Of a stretch of 64,000 bases of DNA, positions 34,140 through 48,200 are shown piece after piece. The notes under the pieces were generated by a model. The model was not told where the DNA came from and did not search any database. It saw only the letters and a program-made list of their open reading frames with translations. Source of the DNA: Brachionus manjavacas (lineage: Eukaryota > Rotifera > Eurotatoria > Ploima > Brachionidae); NCBI GenBank assembly GCA_019054805.1, contig JAHQIY010000001.1, positions 7,888,501 through 7,952,500 of the forward strand, given 5' to 3'. How positions within the stretch are numbered: the stretch's first letter is position 1; each line of letters begins with the position of its first letter. The position numbers were made by a program, and so were the translations under genes.

Positions 34140-34460
34140 GGATATGAGAATGAGATGAAAAAGAATAACCAGCGGTTAATTCGATAGTAGTGTCATTAGC
34201 CGCTAATTGCTGAGATATGAATTTGTCTAGCTTGTCTTTGTTGAAGTTCCAGAAACGACAACGCCCGGTAGCTCATTCCATAAGGATGCTACTCTGTTTG
34301 TGAAGTTTTCTCTTTGCTTTGAAAAGCAGAGTTGCATCTGAGTTTTTGTATTATTACGTAGACTCATCGATGGGTGATTAAATTTTGAAGATTGAAACTG
34401 TGAAGACATGAAGATGAACAATCCTCTATTTGCTGACAATTTTGAAAATTTGGATTGCAT
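34140..34460 (-). mobile_element. LINE 3'-end remnant
   Basis: The minus strand reads QRENFTNRVASLWNELPGVV and then, after a frame change, KDKLDKFISQQLAAND. This is the standard C-terminus of CR1/L2-like RT proteins (compare VDNWNRLPPDV...KKKLDDFLAS in the LINE at 1-3765). Only the last 80-100 codons survive. Confidence 0.75.
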
Positions 34461-35641
34461 TTTTTGCTTATCTTAAGAAATAAAGTTCACGAAATTCAAA
34501 ACTTTAGTGCTTTCAAGAAAATCAAAAAAAAAACAGTAGTTGAGCACCTAAAAATATCGAATGCTTTAGTTTAATCTAAAAATTCTAATAAAAGAATTCA
34601 AATTTGACAAATTTGTTAAAAATCACATGATTGGAAGAGATTTTTTTAAGAAAAATAAAGCAATAATGTAAAAAAGTAAAACCATAGATTTGTTCAGAAT
34701 TTTGTCTAGATTTAAAAAAAAAAAGTGGGCTAATAATTGATCCCTCGGAGGAGATACGATTTAAACCAGAAAAAACACATTTTTTTCCTTTTTTTTTAGC
34801 CAACAAAACCGCCACACCCTTTTTTTTTTTGTAAATTACATTATCATGTAAAGAATTGTATGCTCTTTCAGAAATTATTTACTTTTTTAGTATATTTAAG
34901 TTTTATCTTTGAGATTTTGAGTCTTAAAGAACAACAACTTTTTAAAGGGTTTTCTATTTTTGGAACCCTGGGTGTAAAAAATTTTTTTTGGGGTTTTCGA
35001 GGGCGTAGATTACGAATTTTGAGTCAAAAATAAAGAATTCAGATAGCACTTAAGTTTTGAATTTCGTGAACTTTAAATTATTTGAAATTTTTAAGACCAG
35101 GCACTAGTTCGGTAGCTCTATAATATATTTTTTTACAGAAATAATTCAAAAAAGATTTATTTTTTGCTAAAATTTGTTCAAAAGATATTGGGATTAAAAT
35201 TTTTTTTAAAACTAGTCAACATTACTCGTTTAGTGCTTTTAGTGTTAAGGATTCTTAACTTATCTCTTAAATAATTGCAAAAAAATCAAAAATTTTATTG
35301 ATTTATTAAAAAGAGGAATTGATAAAAATTATTGAAGCAATTTCAAATTTCATATATCACATTTTGTTTTTTCTCTTCATACAAACCAAAATTATACTTA
35401 AGCCAAAAAAATTGACGAGTTAAAATGACCGTACTGGGTCCCAAAATGAAATATCGTCTTTGAAAAAAAATTATGATAATTAATTTAACTTTATTTTCAT
35501 TTTAAAGAAATTTTTTTAGTTTTTTAGCTAGATATTTTTATCATTAAATTTAACAAAAGCATCAAAGGGCTATTCGGACTCATTAAATATCAAAAATGAT
35601 TCAATTTTAATTGTGGTTTTAAAACGATAATTTTATTTGAA
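34461..35641. other. Intergenic, nothing recognised
   Basis: AT-rich with long A and T runs. A 76-codon minus-strand frame at 34585-34815 is Phe/Lys-rich and not convincing. Confidence 0.4.
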
Positions 35642-36702
35642 ATGAGCAAAAATTCAAGTGAAAAATCGGCTTTACCAAGTCTGCGAAAAGCGTTTACCAT
35701 TATTGTTCTCTTGAACACAGTATGTATCAATAATTGAACACTAATTTTTTTAATAAAAAAAAAATATTTATTTTAAATAAATTTTTTTTAAAGGCATTTT
35801 TGATCGAAAGAATGACATTTGATTTTTTAGGCTTCATGTTTAGTATGATTATTGCAGACTTTTTGTACTTAATGTTTTTGTTAATCGGACTTTTTGGTGT
35901 ATTTCAATTCAGAGTTAATTATATTGTGTCAGTAAGTATTTAATAATTGTTTAATTTATAGAAAAAAAATTTTTATTAAGCTAACTTTGACAAGCATGAT
36001 TTGGATTGCATGGAACATTTTTATTATATGTGTTTATTTAGATATAGGAAATTTAAACAGAGTAATTTATTTGGGAATGAACTAGGCAAAATATTTCATA
36101 TTTTTATTTCAAGTATGATCCAGTATTTTTGAATTTAAATACGGGCAAAACCAGCTGGTGGTTAACATCGAGTTTTGGTTGTAGTGTGGAAATATTCAAC
36201 GAATTAGAAAAACTTCAAATTCAAGAACAACTGGACTCTGCAAATGCACTCTTTGCAGAAAAGGCAAATTCGACAGTTTTATCCCCGGAAAATTTTATCT
36301 ACAGCTTTGTGTCATTTAATTCTGATTCCAAATACAAATATCTGAACAAATTTGTGTCGTCTAATTGTCTAATTCCATTTTATTTGATTGAAATAATCCA
36401 TTCATCTATAATGATTTTAAAAGCAGTAATTTAGCATTTAAAATTTAATTTCTCTTTTTTAATTCTTATTTTTTGTTAAGATTTTAATCATAATTTTTGG
36501 CTTGTTGGTGTCAAATGCTTTGAATGAAGAGGACGACTCATGTAAGAGTTTATTTTGATTTTACAAAAAAAAATTTAAATTTTTTTAAGTTGACTATATA
36601 GGCGGCTTTGACACCACACATATGCTGTCTCAGAATTTAAATATGGACCCAGAAACATTACCTAGAAGTGGACATATTAGACTGGAACCATTATATGCGT
36701 AA
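35642..36702 (+). CDS. NKAIN: NKAIN family (Na,K-ATPase interacting) membrane protein
   Basis: Small four-pass membrane protein; family members bind the beta subunit of Na+/K+-ATPase. Six exons close exactly in frame: 35642-35719, 35794-35931, 35981-36061, 36114-36425, 36481-36541, 36602-36702, giving 256 residues (relatives are about 200). The signature FDFLGF follows LIERMT at the first helix. Next come LIGLFGVFQFRVNYIVS, MIWIAWNIFIICVYLDIGNL, the SWW motif (TGKTSWWLTSSFGC), a longer extracellular loop than usual, a last helix, then CGFDTTHM and HIRLEPLYA, matching the conserved GGFDSYG...LQLQPLY end. Four of the five introns are phase 0. No acceptor-like AG precedes the ATG. Confidence 0.9.
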
Positions 36703-37982
36703 ATTTGTTTTTTTTTGTAAATTATTTTCCCTAATTAAATTTTCTATTTAATCTAGATCCAAATGATTCATACAGAGTTAAAAATTTGCATTAATATTTC
36801 CAAGCTGACGTTGTAAAATTTGAATTATTTTAAAATCTTAGAATTCAGGACCTCGTTTCTTGTTTTTTTTTTAAAAGTATGTTGTTATCGCAAAAAAATG
36901 ATTTGAATGTAATACTAATTAAAAATTTTGGTAAAATTGTATATTAGATAGAAAATTTTGTAAAAATAAAATTATTAAACAATAAAGTCTTTTGATAAAT
37001 TAAAATTAAACCTTAATCTGTTATTAATTATCTTTAACTAAACTTTTTGAAAAAAAAGCAATTTTTTATTATTAAAAACTTAAAAAAGTAGATTAATTTT
37101 GATACTGCGTAACATATGAAATCCGACATTAGGTCTACTAAAAATGAACATTTATTTCCTCTACCATATCTGCATCAAAAGTATAGTACGTTTGTTTAAT
37201 TAATATTTTATTCTTAGAACTTTTTCTCATTTTTTTGCCGGAATTTTTTTATAAATAATTGTTTGTTTTAATTGATCATGTTTACGTTTTATTAGAATAT
37301 ATATTTTTATTATATTAGAATAAAAATAAAACGATAAATTTCTAGTTTAATAAAAAAGAAGTTGTTCTTATTAAAAAAAAGTGGGGTATAATTAACGTTT
37401 ATTTATTTTCTCTACCATATCTTTATAAAAAAATGAATGTTGATAGGAAGTTGGGCATCAAAACTTTTATCCTAATTTTTTTAATTTTTAGACATATTTT
37501 ACCAAATTATAAAGCACATATGCCAGTCCTTCAACTATTAAGGTTCTATAAATTTACAATTTTTTACTGAATTTAGAACTTGATTATGGGACCTGATTGC
37601 TTTAAATTAATTTTGATTCATTTCTATAAGGTTTAAGACTATTATAAAACATTTTTCAGAATCCATAAAAAAAATAATTTAATTTTTAAAACAATTTTAT
37701 TATAAATTTTAAAATAAACGTTTTAAGTACATGAATTTTATTTACAATAGACTCTAAGATGGTTATTTTAGTCTAAATTTAAGTCTCAAATTTACTTTTC
37801 AATTAGACACTTGTTTAATCGATCATTCGATTCAAGTTATCTTCAGTTTCTTGTAAATTTTTTCGTTTAATTAAATCAGACTACGAATTTGGTTAAAAAA
37901 ATATCTCTTTATTTAAGAAAATATTTACAGATAAAAAAGATAATTTAAACATAAATGGTAACAAAAAATTTCTTTTCTTTTT
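36703..37982. other. Intergenic between convergent genes
   Basis: AT-rich. A word TTTATTT(T/C)CTCTACCATATCT is repeated directly near 37150 and 37400. No gene seen. Confidence 0.4.
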
Positions 37983-38606
37983 TCAAACATAAATAGGTTC
38001 AGAACATGTCAAATTGGAATTTTCGCACTGTGCCATTTCTTCTTGCTTCTGAGCAAACGTGGTTAATTGGTTTAAATTATCCATTATCTGATTTAGTGAA
38101 TATTCTTTTTTGAGATTTTTTGTGCAGGTTTTGGATTTTGAGTTGTCGGTCGGTTTAAAATACTCGTTTGATTCGCGAAAATTTTTTTCATCTGAACATT
38201 TATCACTATAAATTATCTCTTCGTAGACGTTTTCTACCCGATTTCTGACAAAATTGGTAGTAATCGAGTAATTCCTGGATTGGTGGCATATTTTCCGGAA
38301 TGACAATTTATCATAAACATTTACCGCATTTTTAGATCCATTTACCAAACAGTTCTTGGCTTTCAAATCGCTTGATAATAGACTCAAAATCAAAGAATCA
38401 GATGCAGATGAATAGTCACTAGAAGAGGACGAACTAAGCGAAGACAGTTCGTATGAATTGAGACTCACATTTTGTTCGTTCAATGCCTTCAATGAAAGTC
38501 TAAACCGCATATTTGATATTTGATCATTTGAAATTTTCTCCATCAGGTAAGCATCATCAATTGGCAAATCGATTTGCAATCTGATACATTTTTTCTCTCC
38601 AGACAT
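37983..38606 (-). CDS. Unrecognised 207-residue Ser-rich protein
   Basis: Single exon from ATG 38606 to TAA at 37983. The frame runs on upstream to 38669, but an acceptor-like TTTTAG lies one base before ATG 38606, so that start is preferred. The N-terminus is structured and charged (MSGEKKCIRLQIDLPIDDAY), then comes a serine run (SSLSSSSSSDYSSASDS), Cys/Lys-rich segments, and a predicted helix (LNQIMDNLNQLTTFAQKQEE) before PIYV at the end. No membrane segment or known domain. It lies convergent to NKAIN and about 0.6 kb from the divergent ATM start. Confidence 0.55.
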   Translation of the reverse strand: MSGEKKCIRLQIDLPIDDAYLMEKISNDQISNMRFRLSLKALNEQNVSLNSYELSSLSSSSSSDYSSASDSLILSLLSSDLKAKNCLVNGSKNAVNVYDKLSFRKICHQSRNYSITTNFVRNRVENVYEEIIYSDKCSDEKNFRESNEYFKPTDNSKSKTCTKNLKKEYSLNQIMDNLNQLTTFAQKQEEMAQCENSNLTCSEPIYV

Positions 38607-39230
38607 TCTAAAATTATTATTTTTAATTAAATAAAATATTTTTTTGCTACCAGTACAATCAGCGACCAATATTTTATACTTTATTAAATTAGATAAATTA
38701 GAATTATTTTAAATTTTAGTGTCTCTGTATTTAGTTTACATGCGTTTAAATATAATTCAAATTATTGCTTGAATGAGTTACAAGTCAGGAACTAAAATTA
38801 CTTCCAATTAGTTATATCATCTAATTACTAACTCTTGATTTATTGCAGATAAAGTTGACTTAATTAAGCAATTGAAAATATATTTTTTGGAATCAAAAAA
38901 ATCTTGAAACTTATTACTTAGGATTTACAATTTTTCCCTGATTAAAATTTCTTCCTGGTTCGCAAAAAAGTCATCACCCATCTTCGCCTTACCTTCTTAA
39001 ACCAACGTTTTCGGCTTCCCCGGACCACAAATTGCTGATCGGATGAAAAAAATCGGATTATAGCTAAATAGTGGTTATGGAGTTTAAAAACATAATGCTT
39101 TTGAAATAGAAGATATGACTCTAAAAATAACTTATTAATGAATATCACATGACATAACTGGTCGAGATTTAGAATGCTTTAAAATTTTCAAAATTTTAAT
39201 TTTAATTCAGATTTTCTCGACTCAGAAAAT
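38607..39230. other. Intergenic between divergent genes; small basic ORF
   Basis: Likely holds the promoters of the Ser-rich gene and ATM. A GC-richer minus-strand frame (39148-38942, 68 codons) ends in a strongly basic segment (RGSRKRWFKKVRRRWVMTFL). It matches nothing I know and could be a small protein, a 5' exon or chance. Confidence 0.35.
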
Positions 39231-42200
39231 ATGAATTTTGATAACGATTCTACTAGCTTGAATAGTCTTAGTCTAAATTCATTCCGCAAATTTGAAGCAT
39301 CATGTAGAGCATTACAGACTGTCAGATTAGTCTCGGAAAAAAAAGTATTCTTCAATTAATTCAATTAAATAAATAAATTGATTATATAAAAATATCAGAG
39401 TCTACTGTCGGAAATTGGTGAATTTTTGAACGATTCAAAAATACTTCGAATTCTTGATTCCTTGACGTGTGGTGAAGTGGAAATTGAATGCGACAAAGAG
39501 AATGTACCACAGTATACAAACGAACGCCTTTCTCTTGACTGGAACACTTTGTTTAATGTAATTAAATAATTTCAAATCTTTTTATCATTTGTGGTCTAAA
39601 AAAATTGGAAACTTAATGAAAAGGTTTGGTTTTTGGAAAAATTAAATTAAAAATTTTCTATTAAGTTAATTCAAAATTTTGTGATAAATGAATTGAAGAC
39701 AATAAAGGATAAAAATTTCTCTTTTTCCCAATCAAGCCGGACCGCTTCGTCTCAGAATATAGATAACAAAATTTATCAACTAAGAGCCGTGTTAAATCTC
39801 GTTCTGAACCAGATAAACTCAAGTGAGTTTTTTTGACCAAGTGCCGATATTTGGAATCTAATTTTTTATTTTTTAATTAAAGGAACGCATCACTATCTAA
39901 AATTATCAAATTTTTTGAATCTTTTTGACTCTGTAGTAGACATGAGCAATGATTTTACAACTTTTCAAGCAAAAATGTTAAATGACTTGTCCAATTTTTT
40001 ATACAACCATATTTTAATCAGTCAAATGTACTGCTGCCAAATAAAAAAGCCGAATTGGATAGAATTTATAAATTTTTATGTGAATAATTATTTGAATTAT
40101 TTGGCAGACAATATTTCAATTGATCCTGTGTGTTCAATAAAAAGTTTGAGAAAAATTTTGTCAATTGTTTTTCAATATGCTGGTCTGATCAATACAACTA
40201 AAATATTTTCTTTTCTAAATACCGCACTGACTGAAATTAGGTAAATTTTACCTAGAAAATTTTAATTTTTTTGAAATTTTTAAAAGGAAAGATTCAAATC
40301 CCGATTTGATTGATAATATAATTGGATGTGTTTACGAGTTAAGCAAAAATTTTCATCACGATTATTTATTTGAAGTGTTAAAGTTTGGTGAGGAAATAGG
40401 TCTCAAGTTGATTGAAATTTGTGAATTTTCAACTACAAGCGTGAATTATAAGGTTAAATATTCAAAATTTTCTTGTTCTAAAGTAACATTTTGCCTAAAA
40501 GGAAATAGTACTAAAATTTTTGATTCTTCAAATTAACCTCCATAAAAATGCTGATAAAACTGACTTCAAAAATAATAGACTTTGGACAGTAAGTATCATA
40601 TTTATTTTTATTTAATAAAAAAATATTTATAAAAGGAAATTGTCAAATCAGCTTATGAATGGAGTAAAGAAGAGATTTATACCAATATACGACAACAAGT
40701 AGCAAGCATAAAGTAAAAAACTTTTTCATTTTCAATAATTAAGATTTTTTTACATTTTAAATAAGTATTCTAAAAAATAATATTTTGATGAAACTCAAAC
40801 AAAAGCTTAAATCTGGCCTAAGAAAATCTTCAATTAAATTTTTTCAGATCGTATTTTAAAATAATAGAACTATGATAAGCTACAATAATGTTTTTAGGCG
40901 TTGCTTAAATAATTAAAAAAAAATCAAGAATCTTGATGAGCTGAATAAGAATCATAATTGTCTATATAGGTACAAACGTTGCCTTATCGCTTTATTTCAT
41001 GTTCGATGGTGTTTTTTTAATTAATCTTTGGTCTTAGCCTAGACTATATTGGATTGAAGGTGTTTCCGTAAATTGATTACTCTACTTCTCAAAAATGCTA
41101 CCGTAACATGATATCTGTATTTTGAATATTTTACAAGTCGGTTGTTATAGATTCCTCACATTTTCTCAGTTGATTTCTAATATTATTTCTAATATTATAT
41201 TTTACTTTATTTTTTTCTATTTATTGATTGAAGTGTTTTAGAAAACTTTTTTTTGTTCTTTTTTTAAAATAAATTCATTCATTTTTTAAGCAACTAATAA
41301 TAGATCTTATTCTAAATATTTTATTTTTTATTACTCCTAAATTTGCAGTTTTCCTAGAATTTGGTTAAATATGTATTTGTAAATGTTGGACCATGTTGCA
41401 TTCAGACAGCCAATTTTTAAATCTAAGAATAAAATTTATTAGATTTGTTATTATTTTGTTTTGTTTTTTCTACTGAATTTTACAGGAACTTATTAGTTAA
41501 TTTTAAAAATTATCATTAATTTTTTAAATAATTTATCCTTTTTCAAAAACCGAATTTATATTCTAGTATTGATTTATATTTAATTTTAGTACCCTGTTTT
41601 GTAAAAAAACAAAAACTGTGTCCTTTTAAAGATGAAAAAAAAGAGCTAGAGAATTTATTCTATGATCCCGTCCAAACCTTTTTATTCTAATTTTGTTAAA
41701 TTTGGGACAAAAAAGCAATTCAAAATCAAAACTTTATTAAATTTTTTTTCTATTAGTGAAAAATTGTCAAGCCAAAAAATCACGAATATTTTGTTGCATC
41801 AATTTTTTCTGCAAAATCTTTGAAAATGAAGTACTTTCAAATTTTTTCCAATTGACTTCCAGATAACTCGTTGCATTTACAAAATTATCTAGTCAAAAAA
41901 TTAGAAGATTTTCTTAGTTTTGTACCAAATTTCTCAAAAACAAATCTAATAATAAAAAAACAAAATTTTAAATTATCAATATTTTTAAGTTTAAAATCAA
42001 ATAAAACGAATACTCACAAGTTTTTAGAAAATGAAGAATGTTTGTTTTTAGTGGTATCTGAATGTTGGTTTATTTTGAGCCGTCTACCATTAATAAATAG
42101 ATATGCAGTCGTTAATTCGAATGAGGCTGAAAATTCCCCGATAAAAAAACGCAAAATTGACAATGATAACTACTCGTGGTCAAATGTACTAAGCCAAATA

Positions 42201-45200
42201 GATCATGATCTTGATGTAGTGGCAAAAATTTACTGGAACAAATTTTTTGAGAAAATTGTTTGCCTTTATCACACCGAATTGTTCAAAGATATAATCGATA
42301 CAAGAATTCTGAATTTTTTAAACAAAAGCCTTTATTTAATAGATACAAAAGTAAACGTATTGAACGAAGATCGAATTCGCTCGACTTTAGTGATAAACTC
42401 AACTCTTGGTTTCCTTAGAGTATTGTTAAAATATTACACCATAGATATTGACTTAAAAATCGATTTTCAAAAAATTCTAAATTATTCTTTTATTAATCGA
42501 TTTCACAAAAATCTAATTTTAGAAATTTTAAAATTTAAGCCCAAATTGGTCAAAAATATGACACAAATCCTAGTTTCAAAAAAAGATAATTTCGATTCAT
42601 TTTCTCTTGAATTATTTTCTAAAGCTAATTTATATGATTTATCAGTAAATTTAAAATTCCAAGTTTTTAATTTTATGTTTTCATTTGATTCTGATTTTTA
42701 TTTTGATCCGAATTTCACAAATTATTCGCTAATCAGTGAAATTATACTTAGACTTTTGGGCTTAAGAGAAAAAAATCAAAATGAGTCTCTAGATTCAAAG
42801 TTTTTGTTCGACTCAAATGACGAAAATTTTAATCAGACCCAAATCGATGACGAAGAATGTAGTGATTTAATGGAAAATATTGTGCCCAATCTAGATGCTT
42901 TACAGCATGTAACTCATTTACTTTCATATCGACTGCAGCAAATTGATACAAAAAAACTGACTGAACAAAGTCTATCATTTGTTATGATAGTACTAAATAT
43001 TTTGGCTAAATTTGAAACTTGTGATTTAGAAAATTTAGAAAAATTAAGATTTGAAAGTCGGATCTTCTTTTCGGAATTTTTAAATTGTTTTGATATTTTG
43101 GAAAATTTGGATCTATCAGTCAAATGCTTTAAAGAAATTTTTCAAACATTCAAAAATTTAAATTCGAAAAAAACTTTTGTACAGACTTCAGGACCCGCTA
43201 TGATTGAATTTAGCTTAAAAATTTTGGATATAACAATTGACTCAGAGCTCTATGATAAAAGCTTATTCTATTTAAGAGATATATCAAAATTAGAATACTT
43301 AAAATTGATATCAATGGCATTATTGTGCAACCTTAGCATCCAGGAGTCAGTCGGAGCAAGTTTAAAAAAAAGACTTTTTTATTTTTTAAAAAATTTAAAA
43401 ACAGATAAAAAAGAAAATTTTTTCATCCTTTTTTTAATCTGTTTTAAAAGTTGTAAATATTTGGATTTTAAAGAATATAGTATTTGCTTGGACTTGTTTG
43501 ATTATATTATTAACAAATTCGAAAATTTATCCATTCAAACCAGAATACTTGTACTAAAACTTTATCGGAAATATTTTGGGAAAATACTCACGTCGTCTTG
43601 TCAAAATTTGGACGAAAATTCACAACTTGACCAATCTCAAAGCAAATACATCAAAATAATGGACACGCACTTCTTGGATAGTGGTAATCTAATTGAGATA
43701 AATATGATTATTTGTGAAATTTTTGGTGACATTTTAAAATTAATGAGGGTAAGAAACTTTACCAAAAAAGATATTTTGGGTTTTTTTACCAAATTTTACA
43801 ACCAATTTTTGAATAATGCGAATCAGTCTTTTAAAGTCCAGCAGCATGCTATTAAAATTATCAGCCAAGCATGCTTTCAAACTGTTAAAGTCATTTGCTG
43901 CAATTATACTTGTGATTATAATTTCAATCAAGATTCTTTTATTGAATATTTAGAAAAGCTTGATAGCATTTACTCAAATCTAAACTATGATTTGGAAAAT
44001 TCTTTTTTCGACCGCATTTATTTAAATTTAGTTCTTGAGAACAAAATTTTTGAAACCGAACTCTCAGACACATTTGAATCCAGACCCTCAATTGAGCGAA
44101 ACATGCCCACTGACCAAAGATATTCAGCTTATAAGAAATTTTTTATTTCAATTAAGCGGCAGCTTACCGAACCATTACTCATGAAGCGTCTTGTTTTGGA
44201 TTATTTTGACCAGCTTTTTGAGTTAACTAAAGATTATGATCGTAAATTTTTAGTCAAGTCCATGTTTGGTTTAATACAAATTTTTTGCGAATACAAATGC
44301 CATTTTGATTCTGTCAAAATCAAAAATTTGTTAAACAAGACTTCAAATTTTGAAAATTTCAAAAGTGACTTAGTTCACCAATGGATCGAAATTTATATTA
44401 CCGAAAAAGATGATTTAAACAGTCTAGATAATTTAATTGAGTCAAAATTTCCCTTGGTTTTATTCAATTATCAAGGCAAAAGCGAATTTTTTTCCAAGCA
44501 TCTAGACCAGATAATAGCTTTTTCATTAGAAAAATTTGCCACAAAACCGGAAAATATTCTGTGCAAGTTAGATCTGAATCAAGTAGAGAAGCTTAGGCCC
44601 AATATCTATGCCACCTTGATCAGAGAAGCTTTGTTTAAAGGATCTTTAGAATTAAAATTTTTGTTTAAAAGCAAATTTTGGGACTGTGATTTTATTAAGA
44701 AAAATTTTCCAGAAATATTCATGAAGATTTTTTTTACAACCAACTTAGTTGATGCTACCGAAGATAAAATACAAAAAAATGTGGATAATTTGATAGAAAT
44801 TTTTGTCGATGAAGAAAAAAAATCCTCGGGCTTGTACAGACTTTTAGGAAACAGTCCCTATTCAGTTTATAAAATACTAATGAATATCCGAAACTTAATT
44901 AAATATTCAAATTTAAATTATTCATTCAATTTATTTGTAGTTTTTATAAAAAGTGTCATTTTACCGATGAACGAAACAAGTTATGATCTCGTATCGAACG
45001 CATCCGATTGTGTTTATTTACTAAACGAAAATATACTTTTTTCTTTGGTCAATTTTTTACAATTAATTAACTCTAAATTTAGTGACTTGGAACAAAATAA
45101 ACACGATTTTTTAAAAAACTTTTACGCCTTGACAAAATTTACAAAAAAAATCATGGTCAAATTATTCAATCTGTTTATAGCAGTGGTTGAATATTTGGAA

Positions 45201-48200
45201 AATTCAATCGAACACCACGATTATGCGATTAGCTGTGTGGTTTGGCATTTTTTCGATTATATAAATAAATACTCTCAATATGGTCTCAATCTGGATTACA
45301 TGGAAGAATTGAATAAGAACATTTATCTCAACTTGGTAAATTTTTTGCAAAAATATTACAAGTTTTCACCTAGACTAAAACGTCAATTAAAATTTTTATT
45401 TCATCAACGAAATTTTTTGCTGAATAATTTTCATGATCATTTCCTAAAAGATACTCTAATGTTGAATTTTAAAAAGTATGGTAATCTGAACCAAAAGTAC
45501 GAGTCGATTTTGAAATATGAATTTTGTAGTGAAATCGAAGAGGTGCTGACCAGCATGGACTTTAGTGCAAAATTGAGCTTTAAATTTTTGCTTTGTTATA
45601 CAATTAATTTAGTAATTGTAGAATTAAAAATTGGATTAAAAACCATGCAAATTAGCAAGATAGTGGTAAAAATAATGGAAAAATTGAAAAATCTGGATTA
45701 TCAAAATGATGAAATTAGAAAACTAGGTGGAATTTTGTTTTCGAAAGTTGGACCAGTTTTTACTCTTAGAGAGGATGACTCGTTTGCAAAAAATGATCTT
45801 GATAAACAAAATTATTTTATCTCCAACAAGTTTCTGAATGAATCAACCAGACCAATGCATTCTTTTTACTTTGATTTATATTTGCACCTAAATGATCTAA
45901 TAACAGATAACGAGTAAATTAGTGGTAAAAGTTTAAAATTTTTAATATTTTTTTTTAATTCAAGTATAGAGAAACAATTGTTTGGGATTGAGATGATTGA
46001 AGTATTTTTTGCAATGAAGGATTCTAATGCATTTTTGACCGAATATAAAAATTTTCTCAGTCAGTATCTTAAGATTGAGAATGAAACAAAAGAGTTCAAT
46101 GAGCTTTCAAATGAAATTAAATGCAAATTAAATGATCCGTTTATCGAATACACAAAACTATTCAGTTACAACGAGGTAAAGGTAAGTTCAAACCTTTTAT
46201 AAAAAAAATGAATGCTGTTTAGGTTAAACTTTTAATTAAAAAGTATGCTGCTAAATTTACACAATTTTATGTAATTTTAAACAATATTACAATTTTTGTC
46301 ATGATAAAAATTTTCAATTTTACCCTTTTATGTGAACAAAAGTACAAAAGAAGATAACAGGTGAAAAAAATCTTAAAACTTTTCTTGCTGGTAAAAAAGT
46401 AGTTCTGAAAAAGAAACAAGGTTAAATAAAAATTTATATCATTTTGCCATAAATTTTCAAATTTGATTTAATTTTAGTGCGTTTTGCAAAGATACTGATA
46501 AGAAAAAACTGATTTTCACCCAAGAATTTTTGAATGAAAGTTGACTAATTTTCAATTTTTTTTAAGCTTTAAATTCTAGAAATAAAAAAAGTGGTCTTAA
46601 AATTTTGTTCAGAATTTTGTCCGGATTCTGATTCTGCTAAAAAAAATTAGCTAAATGGGATAAACCGCGGACTAGATACAAAAATAGTGAAAAATACCAA
46701 TTTTTACCATTTTTTTGCCAAAATATTGGTCAATTGAAATATTGATATATATATATGTATATTGGTATACATAAAATACCATTTTTCAGATAAGACTATG
46801 CGCTTTCAGAATTTGTACATAATAATTGAATTATGTCTTTTAGAACATGAAATATTTTACCTCAAAAATAACATACTTTTGTTTTTATTTTGATCATTAA
46901 GGCACCAAAAAAGGCTAGGCTTTCAAGTATGTAGATTAATATTTTAATGCCACATTTTGGATATTCAGACAATGCTATAGTTTTTTCTCGCGCGAACCTT
47001 TATAGACTTAATTTTTGTTTGTTCATTGTAAAGAAATTTAGATTTAGATTATTCTTTCCAAAGAATATCTGTAAATATGTACTACTAACTTTCATTAAGT
47101 TCAATCTCCCAAATAATTCTTTATTTTTTTTTAAATATTGAAGATTGTGGATAAAGCAAATATAAAAATGACAAAAAATTCAGCTATCTTTCAAAGAATC
47201 GATTGGCATTTCGAAAATAATTCTTATGAAGAATGGATAAGAAATGTTGCGGAAAATTTAACCCAGGTCAATATAGTTGAAGATAACATTAGCCAAAATT
47301 TCCGAAAAGTTTTCAATTTAAAAGTATCGAGCACATTTTATTCTGTTAATTATTAATTATTAGATTTATATTTAGACAAAAATGTGTGAATTGTTCATTT
47401 TAAATAACATAAAAATCTCTATTGAAAAAAGCAGTGAAATAAGTTGTTTGATTGCTCAAAAAATTAGTACTTTTTTTAAAAGCTACCAAGAAATACACAA
47501 AAATAAATTCCAGTCACTCGAACAGGTCAAAGTGGTCAAATTTTATCTAAAACTAGTTGATTTCATTAGAATAAATTCAATTAAATGTAAAAAGTAATTT
47601 CTGAGAAATCTAAAATATTAAATAATAATTATTTTAATCTAGCAACGCTGTATTTTGGCTTGACAATGCCGATTTCTGGAAGCATATTGATTTCTTAACT
47701 TTAGCTCAAATTGCCCTTCGAATATCAGAAAACTTTGCAGCAATCTATTATGTAGAAGTTTGGTACAACAAAATTATGTAAATAGAATTTTTTTCGTTTT
47801 TTTAGTATTTAAAATATTTGTTATTGTTTTTTTTTTGTAGTTCGAGTCAAAAAAGGGGTTTCAAATATTCAAATTTTGACATTTTTAAGTCTAATTTGAA
47901 ATCAATTGAAATTCTTTTCGAATGCTTTAAAAATGTTGGAGAAAAAAACGCTCTCGAAACTGAGCTAATTTATTTAGTTCATTGCAGTCAAAGGTAAGCT
48001 TGGTAAATTTTGTTATTACAATTTAAATTTATTGTTTAAGTTGTTTAAATGAATCATACTATGAAAATAATGACGAACAATTGACTTATTTTGATAATTA
48101 CTTAAGTGTAGCAACTGATAGCGATAACATTTCCAGTGCCAAGGCAGGTCTGGTAAAATCACTAAAAAATAAAGGATTGAATTTCCTTAAAAATTGTGTA

